Below, one piece after another: positions 18,975 through 28,729 of a DNA stretch of 50,526 nt. Below the pieces are notes generated by a model. The model saw nothing but the letters and a program-made list of their open reading frames with translations. It had not been told where the DNA came from and searched no databases. Each line of letters opens with the position of its first letter. Positions within the stretch are counted from its first letter, which is position 1. Source of the DNA: Aeromonas media (lineage in GTDB: Bacteria; Pseudomonadota; Gammaproteobacteria; Enterobacterales; Aeromonadaceae); contig NZ_CDBZ01000069.1 in assembly GCF_000819985.1 (NCBI RefSeq), positions 1-50,526 on the forward strand, read 5' to 3'. Made by a program: the position numbers and the translations under genes.

Positions 18975-19718
18975 CTACCAGTAATTTTCCATGCTGATGT
19001 TGCCGGGGGCCCGGCGCAGGTTCTTGGCAAGACCAAGCTCCAGCAGGGTTTGCTGCGTCTCCTTCACCATGGCGGGATTGCCGCAGATCATCACCTGGCT
19101 GTGCTCAGCCGAGAATGCGAGCCCGACCCTGGCCTGCAGCTCGCCGCTGGCAATGGCCGCCGGGATCCGACCGGGCAACGCGTCGGGCCAGGGTTCGCGG
19201 CTGACGAAAGGCACGTAGTGAAAACGGGGCCCATACTGCTCGACCAGGCTGGTAATCAGGCCCTGATAGGTGAGCTCCTCCCCCTTGCGCACCCCGTGCA
19301 CCAGCACCAGATTCTCGAAACGCTCGAAGACCTCCCTCTCAGCCAGCATGGCGAGGAAGGGGCCTATGGCCGTGCCGGTGGAGAGCAGCCAGAGATCCCG
19401 TCCCGGCGGGAGCTCGTCCAGGGTCAGGAAGCCCGTGGCCTGAGACTGAACCAGCAAGGAATCCCCCGGTTGCAAGGCACCGAGGGAGGGGGTCAGTTCG
19501 CCGTCCGGGATCTCGACCAGATAGAATTCGTGGTAGGGGGCGGAGGGGGGATTAACGAAGGAATAGGCGCGCTGGATCCGCTGATCGCCCCGTTGCAGGG
19601 CAAGCTTGGTAAATTGCCCCGCCTTGTAGGGGGCGAGATCCGCCGCTATGCGCAAGGAAAACAGGGTGGGCGTCCACTCGATGCGCTCGAGTACCCGACC
19701 TTCGACCCAGGCTGCCAT
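18975..19718 (-). CDS. fpr: Ferredoxin/flavodoxin-NADP+ reductase
   Basis: Encodes 247 residues (E. coli Fpr 248). It is a FAD enzyme passing electrons between NADPH and flavodoxin or ferredoxin, used in redox defence and in activating anaerobic radical enzymes. The FAD-site motif RAYSFVNPP (about residues 50-58), NADP-site STGTAIGPF (about 112-120), the MICGNPAMV stretch and the C-terminal aromatic ending YW are all present. It lies 113 bp downstream of rplI, beyond the ribosomal operon's terminator, so it should have its own promoter. Confidence 0.95.
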   Translation of the reverse strand: MAAWVEGRVLERIEWTPTLFSLRIAADLAPYKAGQFTKLALQRGDQRIQRAYSFVNPPSAPYHEFYLVEIPDGELTPSLGALQPGDSLLVQSQATGFLTLDELPPGRDLWLLSTGTAIGPFLAMLAEREVFERFENLVLVHGVRKGEELTYQGLITSLVEQYGPRFHYVPFVSREPWPDALPGRIPAAIASGELQARVGLAFSAEHSQVMICGNPAMVKETQQTLLELGLAKNLRRAPGNISMENYW

Positions 19719-19782
19719 ACAGGTTCTCCTCCAAAGAAACAGAACCTCACTCTACCCCTTGATCCCCTCTTGATTCAAAAAG

Positions 19783-19813
19783 AAAAAAACCCGCGCATGT
19801 GCGCGGGTTTTTT
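19783..19813 (-). terminator. Terminator of rpsF-rpsR-rplI
   Basis: Perfect stem CCCGCGCA-TG-TGCGCGGG flanked by A-rich and T-rich runs, so it can act in both directions. It follows the rplI stop by about 25 bp. Confidence 0.93.
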
Positions 19814-19831
19814 CTGCAAAGCGAATCGCTA

Positions 19832-20278
19832 TTACAGAGCAACAACCTGGATCTGTACGGTTGCCTTGACGTCAGCGTGCAGCTGAACAACAACTTCGTA
19901 CTCGCCGGTGTTACGCAGAACGTTGCCCATACGGACTTCGCTCTTGGCAACGGCGACGCCGGCAGCAGTGATGGCTTCAGCCACGTCACGGGTACCGATG
20001 GAACCGAACAGCTTGCCTTCGTCGCCAGACTTGGAGGCGATGACAACGGCAGCCAGTTCACCCAGCTTGGCAGCGCGCTCTTCAGCGGCAGCTTTACCGG
20101 CAGCCAGTTTGGCTTCCAGTTCAGCACGGCGAGCATCGAAGGTCTCGATGTTGGCCTTGGTAGCCATAACGGCCTTGCCTTGCGGGATCAGATAGTTACG
20201 GGCGTAGCCAGCTTTAACAGCGACTTGATCACCCAGACCGCCCAGTTTGGCGATTTTGTCGAGCAGGATAACTTGCAT
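19832..20278 (-). CDS. rplI: 50S ribosomal protein L9
   Basis: Encodes 148 residues. L9 binds 23S rRNA through its N-terminal domain, which here begins [19 protein letters not shown] and includes the signature [14 protein letters not shown]; a long connecting helix (about 41-75, Glu/Ala/Lys-rich) leads to the C-terminal domain. It is the last gene of the rpsF-rpsR-rplI operon, 49 bp after rpsR, and ends before a strong terminator. Confidence 0.99.
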   Translation of the reverse strand: MQVILLDKIAKLGGLGDQVAVKAGYARNYLIPQGKAVMATKANIETFDARRAELEAKLAAGKAAAEERAAKLGELAAVVIASKSGDEGKLFGSIGTRDVAEAITAAGVAVAKSEVRMGNVLRNTGEYEVVVQLHADVKATVQIQVVAL

Positions 20279-20327
20279 TACCTTTCCTCTATAAAAGTTG
20301 AGTTAGGCTTAAGTGCCGGACCGATTC

Positions 20328-20570
<243 letters not shown>

Positions 20571-20590
20571 CTAATGCGGTGATCTAAGAA

Positions 20591-20977
20591 TTACTCTTCG
20601 GAAGACGCTTCAACAGCATCTTCGCGGCGCTCGTCGTCACGACGGGTGAAGCGCTCTTCCTTGGCCTTGGCCATCGGAGAAACTTCAGTCACGGCGTGCT
20701 TGGTGCGCATGATCATGTTGCGGATAACGGCATCGTTGAAGCGGAAGTTGGTTTCCAGTTCGTCGATAACGGCCTGCTCAGCTTCTACGTTCATCAGAAC
20801 ATAGTGAGCCTTGTGCAGCTTGTCGATCGGGTAAGCCAGCTGACGACGGCCCCAATCTTCCAGGCGATGAATGGTGCCACCAGCGGTGGTGATAGCGCCG
20901 GTGTAACGCTCGATCATGCCAGGTACTTGCTCGCTCTGGTCCGGATGAACCATGAAGACGATTTCGTAATGACGCAT
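20591..20977 (-). CDS. rpsF: 30S ribosomal protein S6
   Basis: Encodes 128 residues beginning [20 protein letters not shown], standard S6, which pairs with S18 on the 30S platform. The tail is acidic and ends in EASSEE; in E. coli the S6 tail is extended with glutamates by RimK. First gene of the operon, preceded by a leader hairpin that resembles the S6:S18-binding mRNA motif used for autoregulation. Confidence 0.99.
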   Translation of the reverse strand: MRHYEIVFMVHPDQSEQVPGMIERYTGAITTAGGTIHRLEDWGRRQLAYPIDKLHKAHYVLMNVEAEQAVIDELETNFRFNDAVIRNMIMRTKHAVTEVSPMAKAKEERFTRRDDERREDAVEASSEE

Positions 20978-21001
20978 TTTAGCTCCTTACGGATTAATTC
21001 A

Positions 21002-21034
21002 GCCTCCGCCCAGGTGCAGCCAGACCTCGGAGGC
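21002..21034 (-). promoter_or_regulatory. Candidate S6:S18-binding leader hairpin
   Basis: In the rpsF leader, minus strand, GCCTCCG pairs with CGGAGGC and the inner AGGT pairs with ACCT, leaving an asymmetric GGG bulge and an 8-base loop. A conserved CCG-containing hairpin upstream of rpsF that binds the S6:S18 dimer is known in many bacteria; position and CCG content fit, but the exact bulge geometry was not confirmed. Confidence 0.5.
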
Positions 21035-21153
21035 AAGGAACATAGTGGTGTTTAGACGCTGCTTTCTAGGGCGGCGTATTGTACGAAATAGCCTCTCCCA
21101 CTGCAACTGGCGTCGACAGATGTTTTTGTCGATGACCCTGATGCAAAACTTCA

Positions 21154-21184
21154 ATTGATAATAATTATCATTTAGATCTATTCT
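21154..21184 (+). promoter_or_regulatory. Fur box over the mntH promoter
   Basis: GATAATAATTATC (21157-21169) is a near-perfect palindrome matching the GATAAT-N-ATTATC core of Fur operators. It overlaps a plausible -35 TTGATA (21155-21160), with TATTCT (21179-21184) 18 bp further as -10. Repression of mntH by iron-loaded Fur is expected. No MntR-type palindrome is seen. Confidence 0.8.
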
Positions 21185-21213
21185 ATCTCCATGCTCTTAT
21201 GGAGGGTGACACC

Positions 21214-22437
21214 ATGCAACCCGCATTGACCACGGCCATCCCGGCCCGCAAATTCAAGCTGACCCTGCTTGGCCCCGCCTTCATCGCCGCCATCGGCTAC
21301 ATAGATCCGGGCAACTTCGCTACCAACATCCAGGCCGGTTCCACCTTTGGTTATCAACTGCTGTGGGTGGTGGTCTGGGCCAACCTGATGGCCATGGTGG
21401 TGCAGACCCTCTCCGCCAAGCTCGGCATCGTCACCGGCAAGAATCTGGCGGAGCACATCCGGGACAAATTACCCAAACCGGCAGTCTGGGCCTACTGGGT
21501 GCAGGCGGAGATCATCGCCATGGCCACGGATCTCGCCGAGTTCATCGGCGCAGCTGTGGGCTTCAAGCTGCTGTTCGGGGTGACGCTGCTGGAAGGGGCC
21601 TGCATCACTGCCGTGGTCACCTGGGGCATTCTCATGCTGCAATCCCGCGGCCAGAAGCCGCTGGAGTTCGTGGTGGGAGGTCTGCTGCTGTTCGTGGCCG
21701 CCGCCTACATAGTCGAGCTGGTCTTCTCCCGCCCCCATCTGCCCAGCCTGCTGGAAGGCGCCCTCTTCCCCGGCCTGCCCAACGGCGATGCCGTCTATCT
21801 CGCCGCTGGCGTGCTCGGTGCGACAGTCATGCCCCACGTCATCTATCTCCACTCGGCGCTGACCCAGCACACCCAGGATCAGGGCAGCGTGCCCCAGCGG
21901 CTGCACAGCACCCGGGTCGATGTGGCCATTGCCATGACCATAGCCGGCTTCGTCAACCTGGCCATGATGGCCATGGCCGCTGCGGCCTTCCACGACGCGG
22001 GCCACCAGCAGGTGGCGGAACTGGAAACGGCCTACCAGACACTCACTCCCTTGCTGGGTCAGGCTGCCGCCACCCTGTTCGGGCTCTCTCTGGTCGCGTC
22101 TGGCATCTCCTCCACCGTAGTCGGGACTCTGGCAGGCCAGGTGGTGATGCAGGGCTTCGTGCGCTTCACCATACCGCTCTGGCTGCGCCGGGCCATCACC
22201 ATGGCCCCCGCCTTCGTGGTGATCGCCATGGGACTCAACACCACTGAGATCCTGGTGCTGAGCCAGGTCATCCTGAGCTTTGGCATCGCCCTCGCGCTCA
22301 TTCCGCTGCTGATCCTGACCGGCGATCGCACCCTGATGGGGGAGCATCGCAACCATCCACTGACCCAGGCAATCGGTCGCGTCATAGTCGCGCTGGTGAT
22401 CGGCCTCAACGCCTATCTGCTGGTCACCATGATCTAG
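21214..22437 (+). CDS. mntH: NRAMP family Mn2+/Fe2+ proton symporter
   Basis: Encodes 407 residues from the ATG at 21214, with GGAGG 8 bases upstream; an ATG 15 bases earlier overlaps that site. MntH imports manganese and ferrous iron across the inner membrane with protons. The metal-binding DPGNF motif in helix 1 (about residue 30) and the MPH motif in helix 6 (about residue 205) are intact, and eleven or so hydrophobic helices are seen. A Fur box overlaps its promoter. It is followed by a long stem-loop, then the AlaX-like gene. Confidence 0.96.
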   Translation: MQPALTTAIPARKFKLTLLGPAFIAAIGYIDPGNFATNIQAGSTFGYQLLWVVVWANLMAMVVQTLSAKLGIVTGKNLAEHIRDKLPKPAVWAYWVQAEIIAMATDLAEFIGAAVGFKLLFGVTLLEGACITAVVTWGILMLQSRGQKPLEFVVGGLLLFVAAAYIVELVFSRPHLPSLLEGALFPGLPNGDAVYLAAGVLGATVMPHVIYLHSALTQHTQDQGSVPQRLHSTRVDVAIAMTIAGFVNLAMMAMAAAAFHDAGHQQVAELETAYQTLTPLLGQAAATLFGLSLVASGISSTVVGTLAGQVVMQGFVRFTIPLWLRRAITMAPAFVVIAMGLNTTEILVLSQVILSFGIALALIPLLILTGDRTLMGEHRNHPLTQAIGRVIVALVIGLNAYLLVTMI

Positions 22438-22458
22438 TGTTCACTCCGCCATCTTCGA

Positions 22459-22490
22459 GCCGGCTCGTTAACAGAGGTTAATGAGCCGGC
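22459..22490 (+). terminator. Long stem-loop after mntH
   Basis: A 14-bp stem GCCGGCTCGTTAAC / GTTAATGAGCCGGC (one G-U pair) with an AGAG tetraloop, 21 bp after the mntH stop. No T run follows at once, so it may be a partial terminator or mRNA 3'-end protector. Confidence 0.65.
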
Positions 22491-22550
22491 CCCCGCTTTG
22501 GCGTATGCTGCCGCTTTCTCTTCTCTATTTCTCGTTGCGGAAGCCTTGCC

Positions 22551-23399
22551 ATGGAACACACCCGAGTCAGCTTCGTGCTGGGCCATCATCAGGAACAGGC
22601 CAGCGTCGTCTATTGCGAGCAGGGGCAACCCAGCCTGCTGGTCACCAACCTCACCCCCTTCCATCCCCAGAGCCACCTCTGGCCCGATCAACCGGGGGAT
22701 GTGGGCACTGTGCGCTGGGATGGGGGCGAGGCGGCCGTGGGCCCCTGCAGGATGGGAGCCATCAGCCCGGAAGGCAGGCTGTTCGTGGATCAGGATATTC
22801 CGGTCAAGCGGGGCGCCGAGGGCTGGGCCTTCGTGGTGGTGCATCCCCTCGCCGGCTCCCATCAGCTTGCCATCGGCACGCAGGTGGAACTGAGGGTGGA
22901 TGCCGAGGCCCGCCACTCCCTGAGTCTGGGTCACAGCGGCTGCCATCTGGTGGCGCTGGCCCTCAACCGGGCTCTCATCCCCTACTGGCGCAAGGAGGTG
23001 AGCGAGCGCGATGCACTGGATCAGCCCGATTTCGACCGCCTCGCCATCCAGACCTCGCGGGTCGAACCTCTGAGCTCCCGGGAGCAATACCGCATCGGCA
23101 AAAGCCTGCGCAAGAAGGGAGTCAACAGTGAGGCACTGCTGGCGGATCTGGCGCTGATAGAAGAAAAGGTCAACCGGCAACTCGCTAGCTGGCTGGCTGC
23201 GGGTGGCGAGATCAGTCGCTCGCGAGCAGACGAGGCCATCATCGACTCCCGCTACTGGCACTGCACGCTTGAGGGAAAAGAGCTGACCATCCCCTGCGGC
23301 GGCACCCATGCCGGCACTCTGGCGGAGCTGGGTCAGGTCAAAGTACAGCTCGCCCCCGCAGAGGAGGGGTTCAGCCTGCTCTCCGAAGTCACCCCCTGA
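22551..23399 (+). CDS. AlaX-like alanyl-tRNA editing protein
   Basis: Encodes 282 residues. It has the zinc site of free-standing AlaX/ThrRS-AlaRS second-additional domains: HSGCH (His128, His132) and CGGTH (Cys249, His253). Such proteins hydrolyse Ser- or Gly-tRNA(Ala) made in error by alanyl-tRNA synthetase. The N-terminal half (beta-rich, VEL RVDAE end) corresponds to the AlaX beta-barrel. It stands alone downstream of mntH and convergent with the EamA gene. Specificity (Ser versus Gly) cannot be told from sequence. Confidence 0.88.
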   Translation: MEHTRVSFVLGHHQEQASVVYCEQGQPSLLVTNLTPFHPQSHLWPDQPGDVGTVRWDGGEAAVGPCRMGAISPEGRLFVDQDIPVKRGAEGWAFVVVHPLAGSHQLAIGTQVELRVDAEARHSLSLGHSGCHLVALALNRALIPYWRKEVSERDALDQPDFDRLAIQTSRVEPLSSREQYRIGKSLRKKGVNSEALLADLALIEEKVNRQLASWLAAGGEISRSRADEAIIDSRYWHCTLEGKELTIPCGGTHAGTLAELGQVKVQLAPAEEGFSLLSEVTP

Positions 23400-23426
23400 G
23401 TCGACGACAGATCCGGCTTCTCCCCA

Positions 23427-24263
23427 TCAGCCAAGCCGGATCAACAATATGCCGCAGAGGATCACCAGGGCCGCCATCAGCCTGACTCGCCCCAGCCGCT
23501 CCCCCAGCCAGAGCCAGGAGAGCAGCACGGCAAACAGCACGCTGCTCTCGCGCAGCGCCGCCACCAGCCCGATGGGAGCCAGGGTCATGGCCCAGATGAC
23601 GATGCCGTAGGCAAGCAGCGAGAGGGCGCCGCCCAGGGCGCCCGAATACCACTCGGCCCGGGTCAGGCTGCGCAAGGCGGTGCGGCTCTGCCATCTCATC
23701 AGCAGCGGCATCACCAGGGCCGTCAGGGTAAAGAGCCAGAGGGTATAGCGTATCGGCTCCCCCGCCGAGCGGGCCCCGACCCCGTCAGACAGGGTATAGG
23801 CGGCGGTAAACAGCGCCGTGATCAGCACGGCGCACAGGGCCGCAGGCGCCAGCCGGATGCCGCCGCGCCAGGCCATCAGCAAGACCCCGCCCACCAGCAC
23901 CATGGCCCCCGCCACAGCCACGACACCGGGCACCTCCCCCAGCAGCAGGGCGCCGAGCAGCAAGGTCACCAGGGGCGCGCTGCCACGGGCCAGTGGATAG
24001 ATCTGGCCAAACTCCCCCAAACGGTAGGCCCGGCCGAGAAAGAGGCTATATCCGCAGTGCAACAGGATGGAGAGTGCCAACCAGGGATATTCGACCGGGG
24101 CCGGCCACCCCACCAGCGGCAGGAAAGGCAGGGAGAAGAGGCCGGAGCAGAGGGAGACCAGCAACACGCTGACACGCCCCTCGGCCTGGCGCTTGGCCAG
24201 CGCATTCCACAGGGCGTGCAGCAAGGCGGCCAGCAAGATGGCCGCGAAGATGGAGAGGGTCAC
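23427..24263 (-). CDS. EamA/DMT family transporter
   Basis: Encodes 278 residues with about ten hydrophobic helices in two repeated halves, the usual EamA drug/metabolite transporter architecture. ALWNALAKRQ near the N-terminus and the PLARGSAPLVTLLLGALLLGE and SSVLFAVLLSWLWLGERLG segments mark the equivalent fourth/fifth helices of each half. Substrate unknown; members export amino acids, sugars or other metabolites. It lies 104 bp after elaA on the same strand. Confidence 0.88.
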   Translation of the reverse strand: MTLSIFAAILLAALLHALWNALAKRQAEGRVSVLLVSLCSGLFSLPFLPLVGWPAPVEYPWLALSILLHCGYSLFLGRAYRLGEFGQIYPLARGSAPLVTLLLGALLLGEVPGVVAVAGAMVLVGGVLLMAWRGGIRLAPAALCAVLITALFTAAYTLSDGVGARSAGEPIRYTLWLFTLTALVMPLLMRWQSRTALRSLTRAEWYSGALGGALSLLAYGIVIWAMTLAPIGLVAALRESSVLFAVLLSWLWLGERLGRVRLMAALVILCGILLIRLG

Positions 24264-24367
24264 GACGGGGTTCCAATCAACAAGGGAGTGGGATCATACC
24301 CGTTTGTGTCGCAACAAGGTGGGAGCCCGCTCATGTCTGCCCCCTATCCCTTTCACAGCACAGAGAG

Positions 24368-24823
24368 TCAGCCCGGCAGCTTGCGCATGCCAACGTGAGG
24401 AATATCGTCCTCCAGATAGCCCTCCCCTTCCGGTGCGAAGCCGTGCTGGCCATAGAAGCCCTGCAGGTGAGCCTGGGCGCCGAGCCAGATGCTGTGCGCC
24501 GGCCAGCGGGCCGTGCAGGCGGTCACCGCCTCATCGAGCAAGCTGTGGCCCAGACCGCCCCCTCTCGACTGGGGGGAGGTGACCACCCGGCCTATGGCGG
24601 CGCCATTGTCGTCACCGATGCCGGGGGCCATGATGCGGGCATAGGCGGCCAGATGATCGCCTTCATAACCGAGCAGGTGCAGCACACCGTCCCGGCGATC
24701 CACCCCATCCAGATCCTGGAAGGGGCAACTCTGCTCCACCACGAACACCTCGGCCCGCAGTGCCAGCAACTCGTACAACTCGTCCGTGGTCAGTGCAGAC
24801 CAGGGTTTCAGGATCCAGTTCAT
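24368..24823 (-). CDS. elaA: ElaA family GNAT acetyltransferase
   Basis: Encodes 151 residues from the ATG at 24823 with AAGGAG upstream; longer in-frame starts lack a site. It is a GCN5-type N-acetyltransferase: LRAEVFVVEQSCPFQDLDG is typical of ElaA, IGRVVTSPQSRGGGLGHSL supplies the acetyl-CoA pyrophosphate loop (R/Q-xxGxG/A), and FYGQHGFAPEG the C-terminal substrate region. The substrate is unknown. It follows the Crp/Fnr-like gene by 56 bp. Confidence 0.9.
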   Translation of the reverse strand: MNWILKPWSALTTDELYELLALRAEVFVVEQSCPFQDLDGVDRRDGVLHLLGYEGDHLAAYARIMAPGIGDDNGAAIGRVVTSPQSRGGGLGHSLLDEAVTACTARWPAHSIWLGAQAHLQGFYGQHGFAPEGEGYLEDDIPHVGMRKLPG

Positions 24824-24879
24824 CGGCGACTCCTTATCAATTCGGCCTGCCAGCATAGGTGAGCGCAGCCAGGGCGGCA

Positions 24880-25449
24880 TTAACCTTTGTTAAGACTCTT
24901 AAGCCGTTTGCGAATGCGACTAAGACTGATGGGACTGATGCCGAGATAGGCGGCGATCTGGTGATCCGGCACCCTGGCATCCAGTGCGGGGAAGCAGTCC
25001 AGGAAGTGCTGATAGCGGGCCTGGGGGCTCTCGGTCAACAGCAGCAGCTCTTTTTCTTCCTTGATGCGCAGCTGCACTTCCAGCAGGTGCTGATACCAGG
25101 CGGACCAGCAGGAGAGCGGACGCAGGTCGGCCAGCTGGAACAGCTGCAAGCGGCAGGGTTCCAGCGCCTCCACGCTGTAGCGGGCGGGTTCGCCACTGAG
25201 CAGGTGATGGAAGTCGAGAAACTCGTCCCCCTCCCAGTAGAACTCCTTGATGTACTCCCGCCCATCCGCCAGCACCACCCTGGCCCGCAGCAACCCCTGC
25301 TCCACCCTGATCAGCAGATCCGGACTGTCGCCGGCGTGCCAGAGGCAAGATCTGGGGGCGAGCGTCAGCGGCCGGGCAAAAGAGAGGAGGCGCCTGGCCT
25401 CCTGCTCATCTGTGACCCTGTCCCGGAAAAAGGGAGGTCTGTCCATCAT
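24880..25449 (-). CDS. Crp/Fnr family transcription regulator
   Basis: Encodes 189 residues. An N-terminal cyclic-nucleotide-binding-like beta barrel (about 15-115, with LADGREYIKEFYWEGDEFLD in place of the classic phosphate-binding cassette) is followed by a long dimerisation helix and a C-terminal helix-turn-helix (VPDHQIAAYLGISPISLSRI). No Fnr-type cysteine cluster is seen and the cAMP-contact RSE motif is missing, so the signal is unknown. It starts 7 bp after rlmB, an unusual neighbour, and so probably shares its transcript with rnr-rlmB. A GTG one codon before the ATG is also possible. Confidence 0.85.
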   Translation of the reverse strand: MMDRPPFFRDRVTDEQEARRLLSFARPLTLAPRSCLWHAGDSPDLLIRVEQGLLRARVVLADGREYIKEFYWEGDEFLDFHHLLSGEPARYSVEALEPCRLQLFQLADLRPLSCWSAWYQHLLEVQLRIKEEKELLLLTESPQARYQHFLDCFPALDARVPDHQIAAYLGISPISLSRIRKRLKSLNKG

Positions 25450-25456
25450 CACGGCG

Positions 25457-26206
25457 TCAGCTGCGGCGCTGACGCACGGCTTCGAACAGGCAGACGCCGC
25501 TCGCCACCGAGACGTTGAGGCTCGATACCGCCCCCGCCATCGGTATGCTCACCAGTTCGTCGCAATGTTCGCGGGTCAGGCGACGCATCCCCTTGCCCTC
25601 GGCGCCCATCACCAGCGCCATGGGGCCGGTCAGCTTGGCCTGATAGAGGTCGTGGTCCGCCTCGCCGGCGGTGCCGACTATCCAGACACCGCGCTCCTGC
25701 AGCTCGCGCAGGGTGCGCGCCAGGTTGGTGACCTGAATGAGCGGCACCACTTCGGCGGCGCCACAGGCGACCTTGCGCACGATGGAGGTCAAGCCGGTGG
25801 CCTTGTCCCGCGGCACTATCACCGCATGGACCCCGGCCGCATCGGCGCTGCGCAGGCAGGCGCCGAGGTTGTGCGGATCGGTCACGCCGTCCAGCACCAG
25901 CAGGAGGGGGGCGGTCTCTTGCACCGCCAGGCCGTCCAGCAGGCTGGCCAGGTCGTGCTCGGCCAGCTTGGGCGCCTCTATCACCTTGGCCATGATGCCC
26001 TGGTGATTGTTGCCCTCGGCTTTATCATCAAGCGTCTTGCGGTTCACGCTCTGCACCTTGATGCCGAGGGATTCCAGCTCGGTCAGCAAGGGTTGCAGCC
26101 GGTCGTCATCGCGGCCCTTGAGGGCCCATACCTCGATGAAACGCTCCGGGGTGCGCTCAAGCAGCGCGGATACAGCGTGAATGCCGTAGATCAGTTCTGT
26201 ACTCAT
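25457..26206 (-). CDS. rlmB: 23S rRNA (guanosine-2'-O)-methyltransferase RlmB
   Basis: Encodes 249 residues of the SpoU/TrmH knot methyltransferase family, using S-adenosylmethionine to methylate G2251 of 23S rRNA in E. coli. The N-terminal substrate-binding part starts [13 protein letters not shown]; the trefoil-knot motifs are [32 protein letters not shown] and [20 protein letters not shown]. Its ATG overlaps the stop of rnr (ATGA), the usual rnr-rlmB coupling. Confidence 0.97.
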   Translation of the reverse strand: MSTELIYGIHAVSALLERTPERFIEVWALKGRDDDRLQPLLTELESLGIKVQSVNRKTLDDKAEGNNHQGIMAKVIEAPKLAEHDLASLLDGLAVQETAPLLLVLDGVTDPHNLGACLRSADAAGVHAVIVPRDKATGLTSIVRKVACGAAEVVPLIQVTNLARTLRELQERGVWIVGTAGEADHDLYQAKLTGPMALVMGAEGKGMRRLTREHCDELVSIPMAGAVSSLNVSVASGVCLFEAVRQRRS

Positions 26207-28596
26207 TTAGTGCTCTTGGCCTTGTCGCGAGCGTTTTTGCTCGGTCGTCTGTTGCTGGGCTTGGCGCGGCCACCTTTGTCGGATTTGCCGTGATCCTTGC
26301 CCTCTTTGCGTTTCTCGTGGCGCTGGGCGCTCTTGGCCTTCTCTTTCTTGATCTCGGCCTGCTTGCGCGCCATCTCCTTGGCGTTCTTGCCGGTGGCCTG
26401 GAGCGGCTCTTCCACCATCACGAAGTCGATCTTGCGATCGTCCAGGTTCACGCCCATCACCTTGACCCGCACCTTGTCACCCAGACGGTAGCGACGACGG
26501 AAGTTCTCGCCGATCAGCTGCATGTGCAGGGGATCAAACTGGTAGTAGTCGTTGGTGAGGGTACTGACGTGTACCAGACCGTCGATGTGGATATCCGCCA
26601 GGCGCACGAAGAAGCCAAAGCCGGTAACGCTGGCGATCACGCCATCGAACTCGTCACCCACGTGATCCAGCATGTACTCGCACTTGAGCCAGTCGGCCAC
26701 GTCGCGGGTCGCATCGTCGGCACGGCGCTCGGTCATGGAGCAGTGCTCGCCCATCGGGTCCACTTCTTCCAGCTGGTAGTGGTAACCACCGCTCGGGGTC
26801 CACTTGTGACGCAGGTTGCCCTGCTGCTCTTTTGCAGTCTGGTACTTGATGGCACGGTGCAGAATGAGGTCGGGATAGCGACGGATCGGCGAGGTGAAGT
26901 GGGCGTAGGACTTCAACGCCAGACCGAAGTGACCGATGTTGTCAGCCTGATAGACCGCCTGACGCATGGAACGCAGCAGCATGGTGGAGAGCAGCTCGGC
27001 ATCCGGGCGCCCTTCAAACTTGGCGGCCAGCTCGGCAAAGTCCTTCGGCTCGGGCTCGAGGCCGCCCTTGAGCTCCAGACCCAGTTCTGCCAGGAAGTCA
27101 CGGAAACCGGTCAGGCGCTCTTCGCCCGGACGGTCGTGCACCCGGAACAGGGCAGAGGCTTCGTTCTTCTCGATGTAACGGGCCGCGGCCACGTTCGCCT
27201 GGATCATGCACTCTTCGATGATCTTGTGGGCATCGTTGCGCACCAGCGGCACGATCTGGTCGATCTTGCGCTGGGCGTTGAAGATGAAACGGGTCTCCTC
27301 GCTCTCGAACTCCACCGCACCACGCTGGTGACGGGCGTGCTTGAGCGCCTTGTAGAGGTTGTTGAGCTCTTCGATGTGGCCCACCAGCGGGTCATATTGC
27401 TGACGCAGCTTGGGATCACCATCCAGAATGGCCGCGACCTTGCTGTAGGTCATGCGGGCATGGGAGTTCATCACCGCTTCGTAGAACTTGTAGCCGGACA
27501 TGCGGCCAGCGGCGGAGATGGTCATCTCGCACACCATGCAGAGGCGGTCAACCTGCGGATTCAGGGAGCACAGCCCGTTGGAGAGCACCTCCGGCAGCAT
27601 GGGCACCACGAACTCGGGGAAATAGACCGAGTTGCCGCGCTGATAGGCTTCAGCATCCAGCGCAGTGCCGGGCTTCACGTAGGCGGAGACATCCGCAATG
27701 GCAACCCACAGACGCCAGCCGCCGCCACGCTTGGCTTCACAGAAGACGGCGTCATCGAAGTCGCGGGCATCTTCCCCATCAATGGTGACCAGCGGCAGGG
27801 CACGCAGATCGATGCGGCCCTCTTTGGCTTTCTCCGGTACCTGTTCGCCCAGACCGGCGACCTCCTTGGTCACCTCCTCCGGCCAGGTATGCGGGATACC
27901 GTGGGTACGCAGGGCGATCTCGATCTCCATGCCAGGGGCCATGTTCTCGCCCAGCACGTCCAGTACGGTACCGACCGCGTTGATGCGGGAGTTGGCGCGC
28001 TGGTTGATGCGCACCACCACGACCTGGCTCTGGCGAGCACCCTTGTTTTCGCCTTCAGGGATGATGATGTCCTGACCGATGCGGCTGTCATCCGGCACCA
28101 CGAAACCGACGCCGTTCTCGACGAAGTAACGGCCGACGATGTCTGCCTCACGGGGCTTGAGCAGGCGAACCAGACGTGCTTCCTGACGACCCTTGCGGTC
28201 GATCTCGGTCGGCTGCACCAGGGCATAGTCACCGTGCATCAGGCGCTGCATCTCGCGGTTGTTCAGATACAGATCCGGTCCACCACCTTCCGGGCGCAGA
28301 AAACCGAAACCATCTTTATGGCCGAGTACATACCCTTTGACCAGATTCAGACGATCCGGCAGGGCGTAACATTGGTTGCGAGTGAATACCAACTGCCCAT
28401 CGCGCTCCATGGCGCGCAGACGACGGCGCAAGGCTTCCAACGGCTCTTCGTCAGTCAGCTTGAGTGCCTTGGCCAGCTCTTCGCGGGACATCGGCTTTTC
28501 GTGACCCTTGATGAGTTCGAGGATCAGCTCGCGACTGGCGATGGGGTTTTCGTATTTTTCGGCCTCGCGTTGGAGGAAAGGATCTTTTTGAGACAT
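26203..28596 (-). CDS. rnr: Ribonuclease R
   Basis: Encodes 797 residues. RNase R is a 3'-to-5' exoribonuclease that degrades structured RNA and helps in cold shock and rRNA quality control. In order: an N-terminal helix-turn-helix (about 20-80), cold-shock domains (about 85-240), the RNB catalytic domain with [13 protein letters not shown] (about 272-284), an S1 domain (about 645-730), and a Lys/Arg-rich tail (from about 740) known to aid duplex unwinding. It is the first gene of the group with rlmB, divergent from a diguanylate cyclase gene. Confidence 0.98.
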   Translation of the reverse strand: MSQKDPFLQREAEKYENPIASRELILELIKGHEKPMSREELAKALKLTDEEPLEALRRRLRAMERDGQLVFTRNQCYALPDRLNLVKGYVLGHKDGFGFLRPEGGGPDLYLNNREMQRLMHGDYALVQPTEIDRKGRQEARLVRLLKPREADIVGRYFVENGVGFVVPDDSRIGQDIIIPEGENKGARQSQVVVVRINQRANSRINAVGTVLDVLGENMAPGMEIEIALRTHGIPHTWPEEVTKEVAGLGEQVPEKAKEGRIDLRALPLVTIDGEDARDFDDAVFCEAKRGGGWRLWVAIADVSAYVKPGTALDAEAYQRGNSVYFPEFVVPMLPEVLSNGLCSLNPQVDRLCMVCEMTISAAGRMSGYKFYEAVMNSHARMTYSKVAAILDGDPKLRQQYDPLVGHIEELNNLYKALKHARHQRGAVEFESEETRFIFNAQRKIDQIVPLVRNDAHKIIEECMIQANVAAARYIEKNEASALFRVHDRPGEERLTGFRDFLAELGLELKGGLEPEPKDFAELAAKFEGRPDAELLSTMLLRSMRQAVYQADNIGHFGLALKSYAHFTSPIRRYPDLILHRAIKYQTAKEQQGNLRHKWTPSGGYHYQLEEVDPMGEHCSMTERRADDATRDVADWLKCEYMLDHVGDEFDGVIASVTGFGFFVRLADIHIDGLVHVSTLTNDYYQFDPLHMQLIGENFRRRYRLGDKVRVKVMGVNLDDRKIDFVMVEEPLQATGKNAKEMARKQAEIKKEKAKSAQRHEKRKEGKDHGKSDKGGRAKPSNRRPSKNARDKAKSTK

Positions 28597-28729
28597 AAGC
28601 AGGCCTTAGGGTAGGTAGTAACCCAGACATTATATCGAAGGGGGGAGCTAATGGCATCCATCGACTGCCTTTTGGCCAATCTCTCTGTCATACTGGCGAC
28701 AGTTTGCAGGTATGTGAGACTCGGAACTC

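Noticed and set aside
26290-28614. 774-codon plus-strand frame opposite rnr
   Set aside because: Antisense of rnr, which has every RNase R domain; the antisense translation resembles no family.
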